Source: Bin87 sp963663945 (lineage in GTDB: Bacteria; Chloroflexota; Dehalococcoidia; Lucifugimonadales; UBA3495). From it: 64,000 nucleotides of DNA. The notes under the pieces were generated by a model that was given only the letters and a program-made list of their open reading frames with translations, did no database searches and was not told the origin of the DNA. The stretch spans positions 1,426,001 through 1,490,000 of the forward strand of contig OY760687.1 of NCBI GenBank assembly GCA_963663945.1, given 5' to 3'. Of this stretch, positions 32,101 through 40,901 are shown piece by piece (the first letter of the stretch is position 1; every line of letters begins with the position of its first letter). A program made the translations under genes and the position numbers.

Positions 32101-35100
32101 GGCCTGGGCCTCGCCGGCTGTCGTCGGTTCGAGATTCGGGTAGTCCTCCACGCCGAAAGCTTCCAGCACCCGCTTCCAGCGGTTCACGTGACCCGCGCCG
32201 TGCTGCGTCTCGCCGGCGTAGCTGCGGACATCCGCCACCAACTGCGGGTCCAGCGTCGGCTGTGGCGCGACCGGGGTCACCGGCGTGGCGTCGTCGTCGG
32301 CCACGTTGACCGTGCCCGCGCCCTGGAACGAGGACACCGTGTACCCGCTGCCGGTGTTTACCGTGGCCGTCACCGACCCGTCGGTCTCGTCCACGGCGTC
32401 GTTGCTGGTGGCGATGGTCAGCGTGGCGATGCCCGTGGTCGGGATGGTCACGGTCTGTACGCCCGTGCTCACGCCGTATTCGCCGGTCTGGCTGACCGTC
32501 ACGCTGACCGGCAGGTCCGCCGCCGGCGTCGGGCTGGCCGTGATGGTGAACTCGGCGCTGCCGCCCTCGGTCACGTCGGCGCCGGCCGTGATACTGACCT
32601 CCGGCGTGGGCGTGACAGGCGTGACAACGGTCTGACCCGCCGCCTCAATCGCCTCCAGCACGGGGATCACCGGCTGCCACCTGGCCCAGGTTCCGTATTT
32701 CTGTTTCGCCTCCGCCGACGTCATCGGTTCGAGACCGGCGTACTCCTCCACGCCGAAAGCTTCCAGCACCCGCTTCCAGCGGTTCACGTGGACCGGGCCG
32801 TGCTGGGTCTCCGCCATGTAGCTGCGCACGTCCGCGATCAGCTGCGGATCCACCGTCACGCCGTCGTTGTCGGCGACCGCGACGCTCGCTTTCCGGTTCG
32901 TCGCGTCGATCGTGTAGCGATTGCCCGTGTTCAGCGTCGTGGTGATGACGCCGGCCGGCTCGCCCCTGCTGTCGTCGTCGGTGGCGACGCTCAGCGTGGC
33001 GCTGCCCGTGGTCGGAACGACCACCTGCCGCCGGCCGTTCGTGACGCCGTAGGCGCCGGTCTCTTCCACCCACACGTTGACGTACAGGGCGGCCGGCGGA
33101 GCCGGGGTTGACGTGAGCGTGAAGCTCGCGCCATGGCCCTCGGTTATGCCGGCGCCGGCCGTGACGCTAATCACTGGCCTGGCGTTCTGCTGCTGCTGGA
33201 CTGCCGCTTCGTAGGCATCCAGCTCGGCGATCACCGGCTGCCACACGGGGTCCGAGCCGTATTGCGCTCTCGCGTTGGCCGCGGTCATCGCCCGCATGCC
33301 TCCGCGAATCCAGTTGTCTTCCCCGAGCCCGAAGGCGATCAGCACGGTGCGCCAGACCCGTCGGTTCATGTTGCCCATGCCGTCGTCGGCTGTGTGCTGG
33401 TAGACCGTCGCCAGCACCGCCGCGCTGACCTGGTAGTCGTCGTCCGACACGGCGACGCTGGCCGCGTGGTCCGTGGCGTGCAGCGTGTAGCGCGGCCCCG
33501 CCGCGGCGGTCACCGTGACCGTGCCGTCGGCCTCGCCCGCGCCATCGTTGCTCGTCGCGATCGTCAACGTCGCAGAACCCGATGTCGGGATCGTCACCGT
33601 GCGCTTGCCCGTGCTCGCGCCGAAGTCGCCGCTCTGGCTGACCGTCACGCTGACATCGAGGTCAGCCGACGGAGCCGAAGTCGCCGTGATCGTGAAGCTG
33701 GCCGGGTCGCCCTCAATGATCGCAGGGCCGGCGCTGACACTGATCGTCGCCGTCGACCCGCTGTCGTCGTCGATCAGCGGCAGGCTGACGCCGCGCGGGT
33801 TGGTGACGCCGTAGTCGTCGCTGGGATTGATTCGCGCCTCGATCGTGCCGTCGGCGCGCTCCTGGTCATCTGAGTAGCTCGTGACCACCCAGTCGACCGA
33901 GCGGTGCCCGGCCGGCAGCGTGATCGTCGTCGCCTCTTCGGCGCCGACGTAGTTCAGGCCCTCGCCCATCTCCTGCGAGAGGTAGACCTTGACCGTCCTG
34001 TCCAGCAATGGCGTGCGGTCGGCCGTGATCGTGAAGGTGGCGTCGGTACCCTCGTCCACCCACTGCGACGCGCTGGAAATCGTCAGCATCGGCGGCTCCG
34101 CCAATTGCTGACTCGCCGGCGCGTTCGGGAAGTTGGACGGGCAGGCGACTGGGTAGAAGGCCTTGTGCTCCGTCGCGCCCGCCCCCGTCACCGGGTCCTC
34201 GTCGGGGCTGCGCACGTGGATGCACTGCACCACCGCTTCGCCGGGCACCCGGAAGCCGCGAATCGAGTACGGCGTCACCGTCATCCGATAGATCGGGCTG
34301 CCCGGGCTGTACACCACCGAATCCATAGTCAGGTCCGGGGTCAGGAAGTATGCCGGGTAGTAATTCTCGAATGGGTCGCCCCTCCCGGCGACCAGCTTTT
34401 CCGGGCTCACGTCCCACGTCAGCGTCGTCGGCAGCCGGTCTCCGTCGGCGTAGGTCGGCCCGCCGTCCGAGCGCGGAGCCGACATGCCCTTGGCCATGCC
34501 CTCCACCTTGACCTCGAACTTGCGGAAGTTCCCCATGGCGGCGTCGGCGTCGTTCACCTTTAGCCTGTCGGCGGCATCGCCGGCCTGGAAGGCGTCAATC
34601 TGCGCGGTGCGCCAGTGCAGCTGGATCGGAACCTGCCAGTTCCCGCCAGCGATGTTGAAACCGCCGCCGAGTCTCTCACGGTGTATGCGTATCCGCCCCG
34701 GATACGCGTCCGCCGAATTCAGGTCCGATGGCCGCGGCGACGTATTCGCGTCGATCACCGTCACCGTAACCTCGAACCAGTCGGCGACGGGCGGGTTGCC
34801 AAGCGCGCCGGTGGTGCCCTGCGGGTACACGCCGTGGAAGATGTGAATGTCTTCCCAGGGGTTATGCGGGTTGGCGCAGCGCACCCACACCTCGACCTCT
34901 TGCGGCACGTCCCAGTTGGTCGAGGAGAAAAGCAGGCGGGAGGTAGGCACCGTAACGCGGCCCTCGGGCAACTGATTGCCCATCCCTCTCATGGGGCTGG
35001 TGCGGCCGGTAATGGCCATCTGTTTCTTGAAAATATCCTCGTACTGCTGTTTGAATCCTTTCCGGTCCCTCGGGTGCTTGTCGTCGGGGCCGAAGATGGC

Positions 35101-36267
35101 CACCACCGCATTCTTCCGGGTCGGCGGCGGCTGGGCCAGCTTCACCGTGTAGGTCAGCTTCCGGTATTCGCCAAAGGTAGACGGGTCCGGATGCCAGTTG
35201 CCGCCCACGACCGCCGAACCCTCATTCGGAGCGCAGGACTCATGCTCATCCACCATGAAGGAGGCCCCGGGCCGCTCGTCTTCGTAGACGTTGCTGCGGT
35301 TGTAGGGGTCTATGCCATCGTAGGAGTAGCGGACCACTTCATCGATGGAGGAGTGGAGCACCTCCACCGTGGTCTTGCTGGGGTCGGCGCGGCCGAAGAT
35401 CGGTACCAGAGTCTCAAACTCCTCCACTATGAACACCGGCGAAATTCCGTAGAAGGAGTGCATTTGGGTGCGTGGGGCAACATTATGGCCTAGCGGGTCC
35501 CTATCGCCTGCGTTCGCTTTGAATTGGCCTTGGGTGACTCCCCTGCTGTGGCCCAGCGGGTTTCCGGACTTGGTGCCGCCGTTGTTGGTGCCGGTCCAGG
35601 GCCAGTCGTTGGGGGACTGGGTGCCTGCCTGGTCGCGTCGGTCGGCCTCCTCCCAGTTTACCCAAGTATCCTTCCAGAACCCGTTGTAGTTCGCAGCCAC
35701 CAGCGGCCCGTTCAACCAGAAGATGTGCACGCCGGGGCCGTCGGTGTCGGGGTTCATGTTGGTGTGGTCGCGGGCGTCCACCGTCGCCGTCGATCCCACC
35801 ACCCTGAACAGCGACGCATAGGGCCGGATCGCGGGATGCGCGATCTGGTTCGGGTTCCCGGTGATCCTGCGGGCTTCCGTCTGGACGATCGCGTCGTAGA
35901 TGGCGATATCGGTGGACGTGGCGGCGTCCCATCTGGTGGTCAGGAACAGCAGCCGGAAGGTAGTGCCCGGGCTAATCCCGGCCGGTCTCAGCGGCCAGTC
36001 CCGCGGGACGGTGTAGGTGCCGTCCGGGTTGGGTGTCGGGAGACCCTGCGCGGAGACTTCCTCCGGCCCGCTCGCCAGCAGCGGCATAAGAACCAGCGCC
36101 GCCAGCATCAGGACCAGCCCAACGCCGAATAACCCTCCCCGCCGCCGCCATCGAGACGCCGGCGACGCCTGACGGTTGCCGCCCCTCATGAACCGCACCC
36201 CCCTGAGTCGGGGGGAGGCTGAAAGGGGTATGTAACGGCTGCAGAACTCTCTCAACATCTTAACCAC
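29137..36267 (-). CDS. Giant secreted protein with Calx-beta repeats and four helical modules
   Basis: The product is 2,376 residues from a GTG at 36267; an ATG at 36186 (residue 28) is also likely and has a G-rich site upstream. Residues 46-66 form the hydrophobic core of a signal peptide, with a basic run before it and cleavage likely after VSAQ near 74. The next 300 residues contain a domain I know only as a recurrent unnamed N-terminal part of secreted proteins (TFRLLFLTTRWDA, FRVVGSTATVDARD, VHIFWLNGPLVAANY). About 12 Calx-beta-like domains follow (ITEGGSAEFTITASPAP, GSATLTIATSDD), six of them a 107-residue tandem array near the C-terminus. Four helical modules (ETQHG..HVNRWKRVLEAFG) lie between the earlier repeats. 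Calx-beta domains usually bind calcium and serve in adhesion. No sortase or membrane anchor is visible at the end. Confidence 0.88.
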   Translation of the reverse strand: MVKMLREFCSRYIPLSASPRLRGVRFMRGGNRQASPASRWRRRGGLFGVGLVLMLAALVLMPLLASGPEEVSAQGLPTPNPDGTYTVPRDWPLRPAGISPGTTFRLLFLTTRWDAATSTDIAIYDAIVQTEARRITGNPNQIAHPAIRPYASLFRVVGSTATVDARDHTNMNPDTDGPGVHIFWLNGPLVAANYNGFWKDTWVNWEEADRRDQAGTQSPNDWPWTGTNNGGTKSGNPLGHSRGVTQGQFKANAGDRDPLGHNVAPRTQMHSFYGISPVFIVEEFETLVPIFGRADPSKTTVEVLHSSIDEVVRYSYDGIDPYNRSNVYEDERPGASFMVDEHESCAPNEGSAVVGGNWHPDPSTFGEYRKLTYTVKLAQPPPTRKNAVVAIFGPDDKHPRDRKGFKQQYEDIFKKQMAITGRTSPMRGMGNQLPEGRVTVPTSRLLFSSTNWDVPQEVEVWVRCANPHNPWEDIHIFHGVYPQGTTGALGNPPVADWFEVTVTVIDANTSPRPSDLNSADAYPGRIRIHRERLGGGFNIAGGNWQVPIQLHWRTAQIDAFQAGDAADRLKVNDADAAMGNFRKFEVKVEGMAKGMSAPRSDGGPTYADGDRLPTTLTWDVSPEKLVAGRGDPFENYYPAYFLTPDLTMDSVVYSPGSPIYRMTVTPYSIRGFRVPGEAVVQCIHVRSPDEDPVTGAGATEHKAFYPVACPSNFPNAPASQQLAEPPMLTISSASQWVDEGTDATFTITADRTPLLDRTVKVYLSQEMGEGLNYVGAEEATTITLPAGHRSVDWVVTSYSDDQERADGTIEARINPSDDYGVTNPRGVSLPLIDDDSGSTATISVSAGPAIIEGDPASFTITATSAPSADLDVSVTVSQSGDFGASTGKRTVTIPTSGSATLTIATSNDGAGEADGTVTVTAAAGPRYTLHATDHAASVAVSDDDYQVSAAVLATVYQHTADDGMGNMNRRVWRTVLIAFGLGEDNWIRGGMRAMTAANARAQYGSDPVWQPVIAELDAYEAAVQQQQNARPVISVTAGAGITEGHGASFTLTSTPAPPAALYVNVWVEETGAYGVTNGRRQVVVPTTGSATLSVATDDDSRGEPAGVITTTLNTGNRYTIDATNRKASVAVADNDGVTVDPQLIADVRSYMAETQHGPVHVNRWKRVLEAFGVEEYAGLEPMTSAEAKQKYGTWARWQPVIPVLEAIEAAGQTVVTPVTPTPEVSITAGADVTEGGSAEFTITASPTPAADLPVSVTVSQTGEYGVSTGVQTVTIPTTGIATLTIATSNDAVDETDGSVTATVNTGSGYTVSSFQGAGTVNVADDDATPVTPVAPQPTLDPQLVADVRSYAGETQHGAGHVNRWKRVLEAFGVEDYPNLEPTTAGEAQAHADIGRARWIPVAEYLVALEAANPQPAPAPTNASVNAQVLADVRSYAAETQHGAKHVNRWKRVLEAFGAESYPDLEPMTAAAAQVYADAGWSRWVPVAAELQAIESATPAPTPTPAPVVTPEVNILSSVGGSEGQTVTFGISANPAPSSDLNVGISVVTTGDFGYGAIPSSVTIPTGGSVTLSITTTDDSADEPDGSVTLTLNGGSGYTVGALASETVSVTDDDATVAPVVQDPEVSVTAGSGVTEGGSAEFTITASPAPAADLDVTVTVTQDGDYGASTGQRTVTIPTGGSATLTIATSDDAADEADGSVTATVNTGDGYTVSSSQGAGTVSVSDNDVTPEVSITAGSGITEGGSAEFTITASPAPEADLDVSVTVTQDGDYGASAGQRTVTIPTGGSATLTIATSDDSVDEADGSVTATVNTGSGYTVSSSQGAGTVAVSDNDVTPEVSITAGSAITEGGDAEFTITASPAPDADLDVSVTVTQDGDYGASAGQRTVTIPTGGSATLTIASSDDSVDEADGSVTATVNTGDGYTVSSSQGAGTVAVADNDVTPEVSITAGSGITEGGDAEFTITASPAPEADLDVSVTVTQDGDYGASAGQRTVTIPTGGSATLTIATSDDGADEADGSVTATVNNGDGYTVSSSQGAGTVSVSDNDVTPEVSITAGSAITEGGDAEFTITASPAPDADLDVSVTVTQDGDYGASAGQRTVTIPTGGSATLTIATSDDSVDEADGSVTATVNTGDGYTVSSSQGAGTVAVADNDVTPEVSITAGSAITEGGDAEFTITASPAPAADLDVSVTVTQDGDYGASAGQRTVTIPTGGSATLTIATSDDGADEADGSVTATVNNGDGYTVSSSQGAGTVSVSDNDDAPAQQLPEVSVEDAQGSEGNLYLEFMVTLSEASEETVTVWYDIREGTATNGVDYAIGNLKVIFQPGWTWAYAGVNVYDDSRREDDETLELVLTEAEGAVITDGTATGTILDDD
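29480..31405 (-). repeat. Six tandem 321-bp repeats encoding Calx-beta domains
   Basis: The phrase ACGTCGTT recurs at 29801, 30122, 30443, 30764 and 31085, exactly 321 bases apart, giving six units including the one before 29801. Units are nearly identical at the base level and alternate between two small sequence variants (for example VSDND or VADND at the domain end). This suggests recent expansion by unequal exchange or gene conversion. Assembly could miscount the copies. Confidence 0.9.
31780..32003 (-). repeat. Helical module, copy 4, in the giant protein
   Basis: This encodes about 72 residues containing VLADVRSYAAETQHGAKHVN, RWKRVLEAFG, then LEPMTAAAAQVYAD and WSRWVPVAAELQAIE. It is followed directly by the Calx-beta domain before the tandem array. 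I do not recognise the module. Confidence 0.7.
32036..32262 (-). repeat. Helical module, copy 3
   Basis: This encodes LVADVRSYAGETQHGAGHVN, RWKRVLEAFG, then LEPTTAGEAQAHAD and ARWIPVAEYLVALE. It lies next to copy 4 with a short proline-rich linker, unlike copies 1 and 2, which alternate with Calx-beta domains. Confidence 0.7.
32640..32860 (-). repeat. Helical module, copy 2
   Basis: This encodes LIADVRSYMAETQHGPVHVN, RWKRVLEAFG, then LEPMTSAEAKQKYG and ARWQPVIPVLEAIE. The stretch coding HVNRWKRVLEAFG is nearly identical in base sequence to that of copies 3 and 4. Confidence 0.7.
33200..33440 (-). repeat. Helical module, copy 1 (divergent)
   Basis: This encodes VLATVYQHTADDGMGNMNRR, WRTVLIAFG, then MRAMTAANARAQYG and VWQPVIAELDAYE. 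It keeps the pattern of copies 2-4 (Arg-x-Trp, LxAFG, a final Trp-x-Pro-Val) with many substitutions, and is probably the oldest copy. Confidence 0.65.
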
Positions 36268-37336
36268 ACTCCAGTGTAATCTACTGGCCGACGCTGACGC
36301 TGGGGTTGCCCGGCGGCCTGGCGATACGCCGATTGGCGCTGCCGGAAAGGGTTGACCAGCGTCTCCGCTGAACTCATGGCTTTTCGTGCCATACCGAGAA
36401 ATAGCAAACTAGACTATACGCTTGCCGCCACAGCCGGCGCAAGGTTTGTCGCGTCCCCATAGACCGGAAATTCTTCAGAAATCCGCGCCTTCAAAACACC
36501 GGGAAGGGGACCGGAAAGAGAGGCGCCCAAGGTTCACCGCTCAGGAATACCGGAGTTCTTGATGTTGAGTTGATTGGATAAGGGACATCCTGGTATGGGG
36601 CCGGAAGGCCAGGGACGGACAGGAGCCGGTGCGGGTGAAGAGCGCCTTCCCCGCCATCGTCTCTAAGCAGGAGTTCCAGCGGGTCAGGAAATCGCCTGCG
36701 ATATGCGATAGGTGTACAGCGACCGGCCAGCGCAAATTCAGCCCGGTTTCCACCGTCCCAGCGGCCGGCCGGAATTCCAGTCCGCCAGCCAACGGCAGCT
36801 CTTTACGGTTATTATGGATGTCGCTGCCTGCCCTTTGGCCCGCCCAACCTGCTCTTAACCTATTCTTCGGGTGTAATTCTTCAGGTGTTCGGTTGCTGGC
36901 CGCCGCGCCTGGGACGCTGGTCACGTCGAACCCATTTGCTGCCCGCCCGGAGCGCCAATTCACCCTTCCCGGCTCGTGCCGGTCAACACACGACCCTCAT
37001 CCCGCCACCTGCTGCTGTCCCCACACCCGTTGCCGTCTGTCGAACCGGTTGCAGACGGCCTTGAGCGCCGCAACGCCTCCGCCTTCAATATCAGCAGAGC
37101 GGTGCGGAGACTCTCTCCTCATTACCGGCCTCGTACGAGGCAAGCAGATAGCCGGGCAGAATCCTCCACCGGGGGGCTCTCGGCGGGTTGTTGATCTGAC
37201 GGCCGTGGACCCGCTTTTCGAGTCCAGGCGGCGCATCGAAGCCTCATCCGGCGGCGCGCCCAACCCGCGGTACAAGCAAAGCTGCGGCGATGTGAACTGA
37301 CGCAGGAGATTCCATGTTCTCCCAATGGCGCCGCCG
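36268..37336. other. Gene-free stretch between the giant gene and the aldehyde dehydrogenase
   Basis: About 1,070 bases have only short, overlapping open frames on both strands (the longest on the plus strand, 36629-37300) with no ribosome site and no recognisable motif. The promoter of the giant gene should lie near 36270-36450. No repeat or RNA gene was recognised. Confidence 0.4.
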
Positions 37337-38782
37337 CTATTTCACGCCAACCCGCCGCCGGAGGAACTTCCTGGCCCGGTCGCTGCTCAAGGGTGGGAAG
37401 AAGACTCCCGAAAATCGCCGCATCAGCCCCTGCTCCAGGACGGCCTTGGGGTTCGAAAACGCCTGGTACCCGATGAAGCCGCCCTTGTACCGGCCCATCC
37501 CGCTGTACCCCACGCCGCCGAACCCCATCGTCTCGGAATCGGCGTGGAGGAGCAGGTCGTTGACGGTAATCCCGCCGCTCGACGTGTTATTGATGATCCG
37601 GTCGATGGCGATCCTGTTCCTGCCGAAGATATACAGGGCCAGGGGCTTCTCCCGGCTGTTGATGCGCTCGATTGCGCCGTCCAGTTTCTCATAGGTGCAG
37701 ACGGAAAGAACCGGCCCGAATATTTCATTCTGTGACACCTGGAGACGCTCCGGAGGGTTGACAACCACCGTCAACGGAATCTTCCTGGTTGCGCGGTCCG
37801 GCACATCTTCACCCACCGGCTTGGATTGAATGACCCGGCAGCCCGCAGCCCTGGCCTCATCGATATAGCCGACGATTCTGTCGAATGCCCCTTCGTTTAT
37901 GATGGACGTATATTCGCTGTTGTCCCTTATGGACGGGTAGGCCGCCCGGTCGCCATCAATGAGGGCTTCGACGAACTGTTCCAGACGCCCCTCTGGCAGA
38001 ATAACGTAATCGCCGGCAATGCAGACCTGTCCTGCGTTCAGTTGGCGCACCCGTCCGATCTTCCAGGCGACCGTCGCCATATCCGCATCGTCCAATACAA
38101 CGCAGGGCGACTTGCCGCCGAGCTCGAGAATCACCGGTGTCAGGTTCTCGGCCGCTGCCGCCAGTATCCTCTTGCCGACCTCCGAACCGCCCGTGAAGAG
38201 CAGCTTGTCCCAGGGAAGGGCCGCAAAGGCCCTGGACACCTCGATCTCGCCCACGACCACGGCCAGCTCCTCCTCCCTGAAGTGGCTCGCCACCAGGGAT
38301 TGCAGCAGGTCTGCGGTATGCGGCGTGCTTTCGGAGACCTTTATCATTACGCTATTGCCGGCCGCTATGGCGTCGATTGCCGGGTCCAGAGCCAAGCTCA
38401 CGGGCGCGTTGAACGGAGACATGACGCCGACGACTCCCAGCGGCTCGTTGACCAGGTAGGTCCGCTGGCCGACCAGCGACAACAGTCCCGACGGGGTCTT
38501 TTGTCGCTTCATCCAATGCTTGAGTTTCTTCTTCACCTGTTTGGCATGAGCGAGCTGCGGGTAGATGTCCGCAATGAAGATCAAGTCGGGGTTTCTGCTC
38601 CCGAAATCGCGCTGCAGCGCGCCGGTAATCGCTGCCACGTTGTCTCTGCAAAGCCGCTCTATTCTGCTGAGCCGGTCCATTCGCTCGCCATAGGTCGGCG
38701 CCCGGGAAGGCGAGTAGCTCGACTCCTGGAGCTCAAATATCCTGTTCAGCTCGTCAATATCGTTGTTCCGTTGAAGTTTCAC
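37337..38782 (-). CDS. Aldehyde dehydrogenase, coniferyl-aldehyde-dehydrogenase-like
   Basis: The chosen start is a GTG at 38782 with GAGAGGAGAG upstream, giving 481 residues; the longer frame to 38875 has no such site. The enzyme oxidises aldehydes to acids with NAD(P)+. The catalytic Cys is in GQVCIAGDYV and the general base Glu in LELGGKSPC. The cofactor-binding SPFNAPVSLALDP and GGSEVGKRI are present. Features such as WMKRQKTPSG and a basic C-terminal tail are like the coniferyl aldehyde dehydrogenase group; substrate preference is not certain. It has long non-coding stretches on both sides and no operon partner. Confidence 0.88.
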   Translation of the reverse strand: MKLQRNNDIDELNRIFELQESSYSPSRAPTYGERMDRLSRIERLCRDNVAAITGALQRDFGSRNPDLIFIADIYPQLAHAKQVKKKLKHWMKRQKTPSGLLSLVGQRTYLVNEPLGVVGVMSPFNAPVSLALDPAIDAIAAGNSVMIKVSESTPHTADLLQSLVASHFREEELAVVVGEIEVSRAFAALPWDKLLFTGGSEVGKRILAAAAENLTPVILELGGKSPCVVLDDADMATVAWKIGRVRQLNAGQVCIAGDYVILPEGRLEQFVEALIDGDRAAYPSIRDNSEYTSIINEGAFDRIVGYIDEARAAGCRVIQSKPVGEDVPDRATRKIPLTVVVNPPERLQVSQNEIFGPVLSVCTYEKLDGAIERINSREKPLALYIFGRNRIAIDRIINNTSSGGITVNDLLLHADSETMGFGGVGYSGMGRYKGGFIGYQAFSNPKAVLEQGLMRRFSGVFFPPLSSDRARKFLRRRVGVK

Positions 38783-40334
38783 TGAACTCTCCTCTCTCCC
38801 GACCGGTCTCCTGACCGGCCTGGAGTAGTCCGCTGCGCCGTCGGCCGTGTACGTTGCGCAACCGGCTTCGCTCACCCCGCTGACCGGGCGCCGGGAAGAT
38901 AAGGCCCGCCCCTGCCTTCGGTCTTAAGCCATAGACAAACGATGACGATTCGCACCAACGCCCCACCAATGCCACATCAACGAAAGAACCCCCGGTAGCG
39001 CGCAGAACGGCACGATTGGCCCCGGACGCAGCGGAGCCGTTAGGTAAGACTCCGATTGCCAGCGTGGCCATCAGCTTGGACGCGGCTGGATAGATCATTC
39101 GGTAACGGGGCCGGATGGCATGACGATCAACTTGGCCCCGCGCGCGGTGAACGCGATGAGGCGGATGCGTTTTCCGGTTCCGTGCTGAGTTCTCATAAAT
39201 GTGGGCCACAGAGTGGTCCACAGTATGACGGTCGCGAAGCCTGCCCAACCGCCGGTCAACTCTTTCGTTTGGTAAGGTCGTGAACACGTTCTCGTAAACA
39301 CGTTCTATTGTATAGTTGACCATACAATATTTGAACACATGGGCTTCGACGCATGAAAGTCCACAGTTGATTGCGGGGCATCTGGCGCCGTTTCAGCCTG
39401 ATCCTCACGGACGGGGATAGATGCCTGGACGAATCCTACTCGATGAACCGGAAGGGCTATTCAGACGTGGGCACCCAGAGGGGAGCTTCTAGCGCTTGGG
39501 CTTATCGGTCTCCGGCCCAAACAGAAGAGGGGCTCGCATTCCGATTGCGTCGGCAGGGGTGCGGCGGCGATAATGGGGGGCACGGTCGAGGATTCAGCTG
39601 GTTCGTGGTGGTAGCGAGTGCAGTTGACGTTGTAGGCCAATCCGCTCTTACTACAAAGGACGAGCCTCCAACCGTTTACAGGGCTGATGATCTCAAACGG
39701 CCACAAGAGGTCGGCAACCAGCGCCCTAAAGCCGCAACTCCCACCGGAAAGTTCGCAATACGGTACACTTAGGCCCACCAAAGCACGAATTCCATGCTCT
39801 TTCCCGCCACGCTGGCAGCGCCGATCCGGCGGTGCAGCGAAGGAAAGAAACCCGGTCCGTTCAGGAAACCCGCAAATGTTGCAGAACGGTGCGCCGTGAC
39901 GACCGAGGCGGGGGACCATAGCAGCGCTTCCGCGTGGAACAACGAGTTGGCCGCGACCCGGAGCAACTGGCGGCTCGAATGCCCGTCGGGCGTGCGCCTC
40001 CTCATCAATGGGAGTGACCCCGCTGACACCCGGGGCTGTAAACGGTGGGGAACCCCGTATGTTCCCGTGAAGGCATGCCCGTGAATGCCAACGCGTTGCG
40101 AGGCGAAAGTGAGACGCACTTTATTCAGGGTGCGTATCTCCAGGTTTCGAACGGGCACTTTCAAACCCTTTTTCATGGCAACAGGTGGCGGGATATCGAC
40201 ATCGGCAGGAATTACTTGACCGACAAACTTGCCCTCAAGTAGTTGCTTCAGCAGGCGATTGGTTACAATAGGAAACGCGCTGGGCCGGAGAGCGAGGGCT
40301 CACGGGCGGCGCGACCCACACTGGAGTGACTGCC
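38783..40334. other. Gene-free stretch with a possible operator
   Basis: About 1,550 bases have no convincing gene. Short frames on both strands lack ribosome sites and known motifs; some could be decayed genes. Near 39283-39328 it is AT-rich, with a 10-bp direct repeat (AACACGTTCT at 39283 and 39297) next to the inverted repeat at 39307-39328. Promoter elements for the aldehyde dehydrogenase gene are expected at the left end. Confidence 0.4.
39307..39328. promoter_or_regulatory. Inverted repeat resembling a GntR/TetR-type operator
   Basis: The arms ATTGTAT and ATACAAT are separated by eight bases. Such AT-rich palindromes are typical binding sites of dimeric repressors. The site lies about 530 bases from the aldehyde dehydrogenase start and no regulator gene is next to it, so its target is unclear. 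Confidence 0.35.
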
Positions 40335-40814
40335 ATGGTCGACAACGTTCCAGCGAGGTCCCGCAGAGCTTCGACCAAGACCGCCGACAACGCCACCGGC
40401 GAGGTTAAACTCCTCTCCGGCGGCAACCCTCAGATCGCCAAGGCGGACGGCGATGCTCCGGTGCAAGCCTACATCGCGGCCATGCCGGAGTGGAAAAGCG
40501 ATGTCGGCCGCCGGTTGGACGACCTGATCGTGCGCATCCTGCCCGACGTACGCAAGGCGGTACGGTGGAATTCTCCTTTCTATGGGGTCGAGGGCAGGGG
40601 CTGGTTCCTGAGCTACCACGTTTTCACCCGTTACGTGAAGGTCACTTTCCTCAACGGATCGTCGCTGGAACCACTGCCACCCGTCGAATCCAAGGACAAA
40701 GACACGCGTTACTACCATATCTACGAGGACGGCGCGATCGACGAAGAACTCGTCGAGAACTGGATCCGCCAGGCAGCGTCCATCCCGGGTTGGAAAGGAT
40801 TCGACACGCTGTGA
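40335..40814 (+). CDS. DUF1801 (YdhG-like) protein
   Basis: The product is 159 residues from the ATG at 40335; a GTG nine bases earlier is an alternative. The middle matches DUF1801: a helical start (VQAYIAAMPEWKSDVGRRLDDL), then VRKAVRWNSPFYGVEGRGWFLSYH and VKVTFLNGSSLEPLP. These small cytoplasmic proteins have no firmly known function. It heads a row of small plus-strand genes at the left end of the chromosomal-looking region. Confidence 0.8.
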   Translation: MVDNVPARSRRASTKTADNATGEVKLLSGGNPQIAKADGDAPVQAYIAAMPEWKSDVGRRLDDLIVRILPDVRKAVRWNSPFYGVEGRGWFLSYHVFTRYVKVTFLNGSSLEPLPPVESKDKDTRYYHIYEDGAIDEELVENWIRQAASIPGWKGFDTL

Positions 40815-40901
40815 CCCGTCATTCGTCTCCCACAATTTGTCGGGGAACCGGCTGGTCACAGGGTCGGTAGCGGCCAGGGTTTGCATCAAGGAGAAACCAC
40901 A

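Noticed and set aside
36629..37300. 223-residue plus-strand frame upstream of the aldehyde dehydrogenase
   Set aside because: No ribosome site, no motif, unbiased composition and overlapping frames on the other strand; treated as non-coding.
39461..39919. 152-residue minus-strand frame in the gene-free stretch
   Set aside because: No ribosome site or known motif, and Cys/Pro/Ser-rich random-looking composition; at most a decayed gene.
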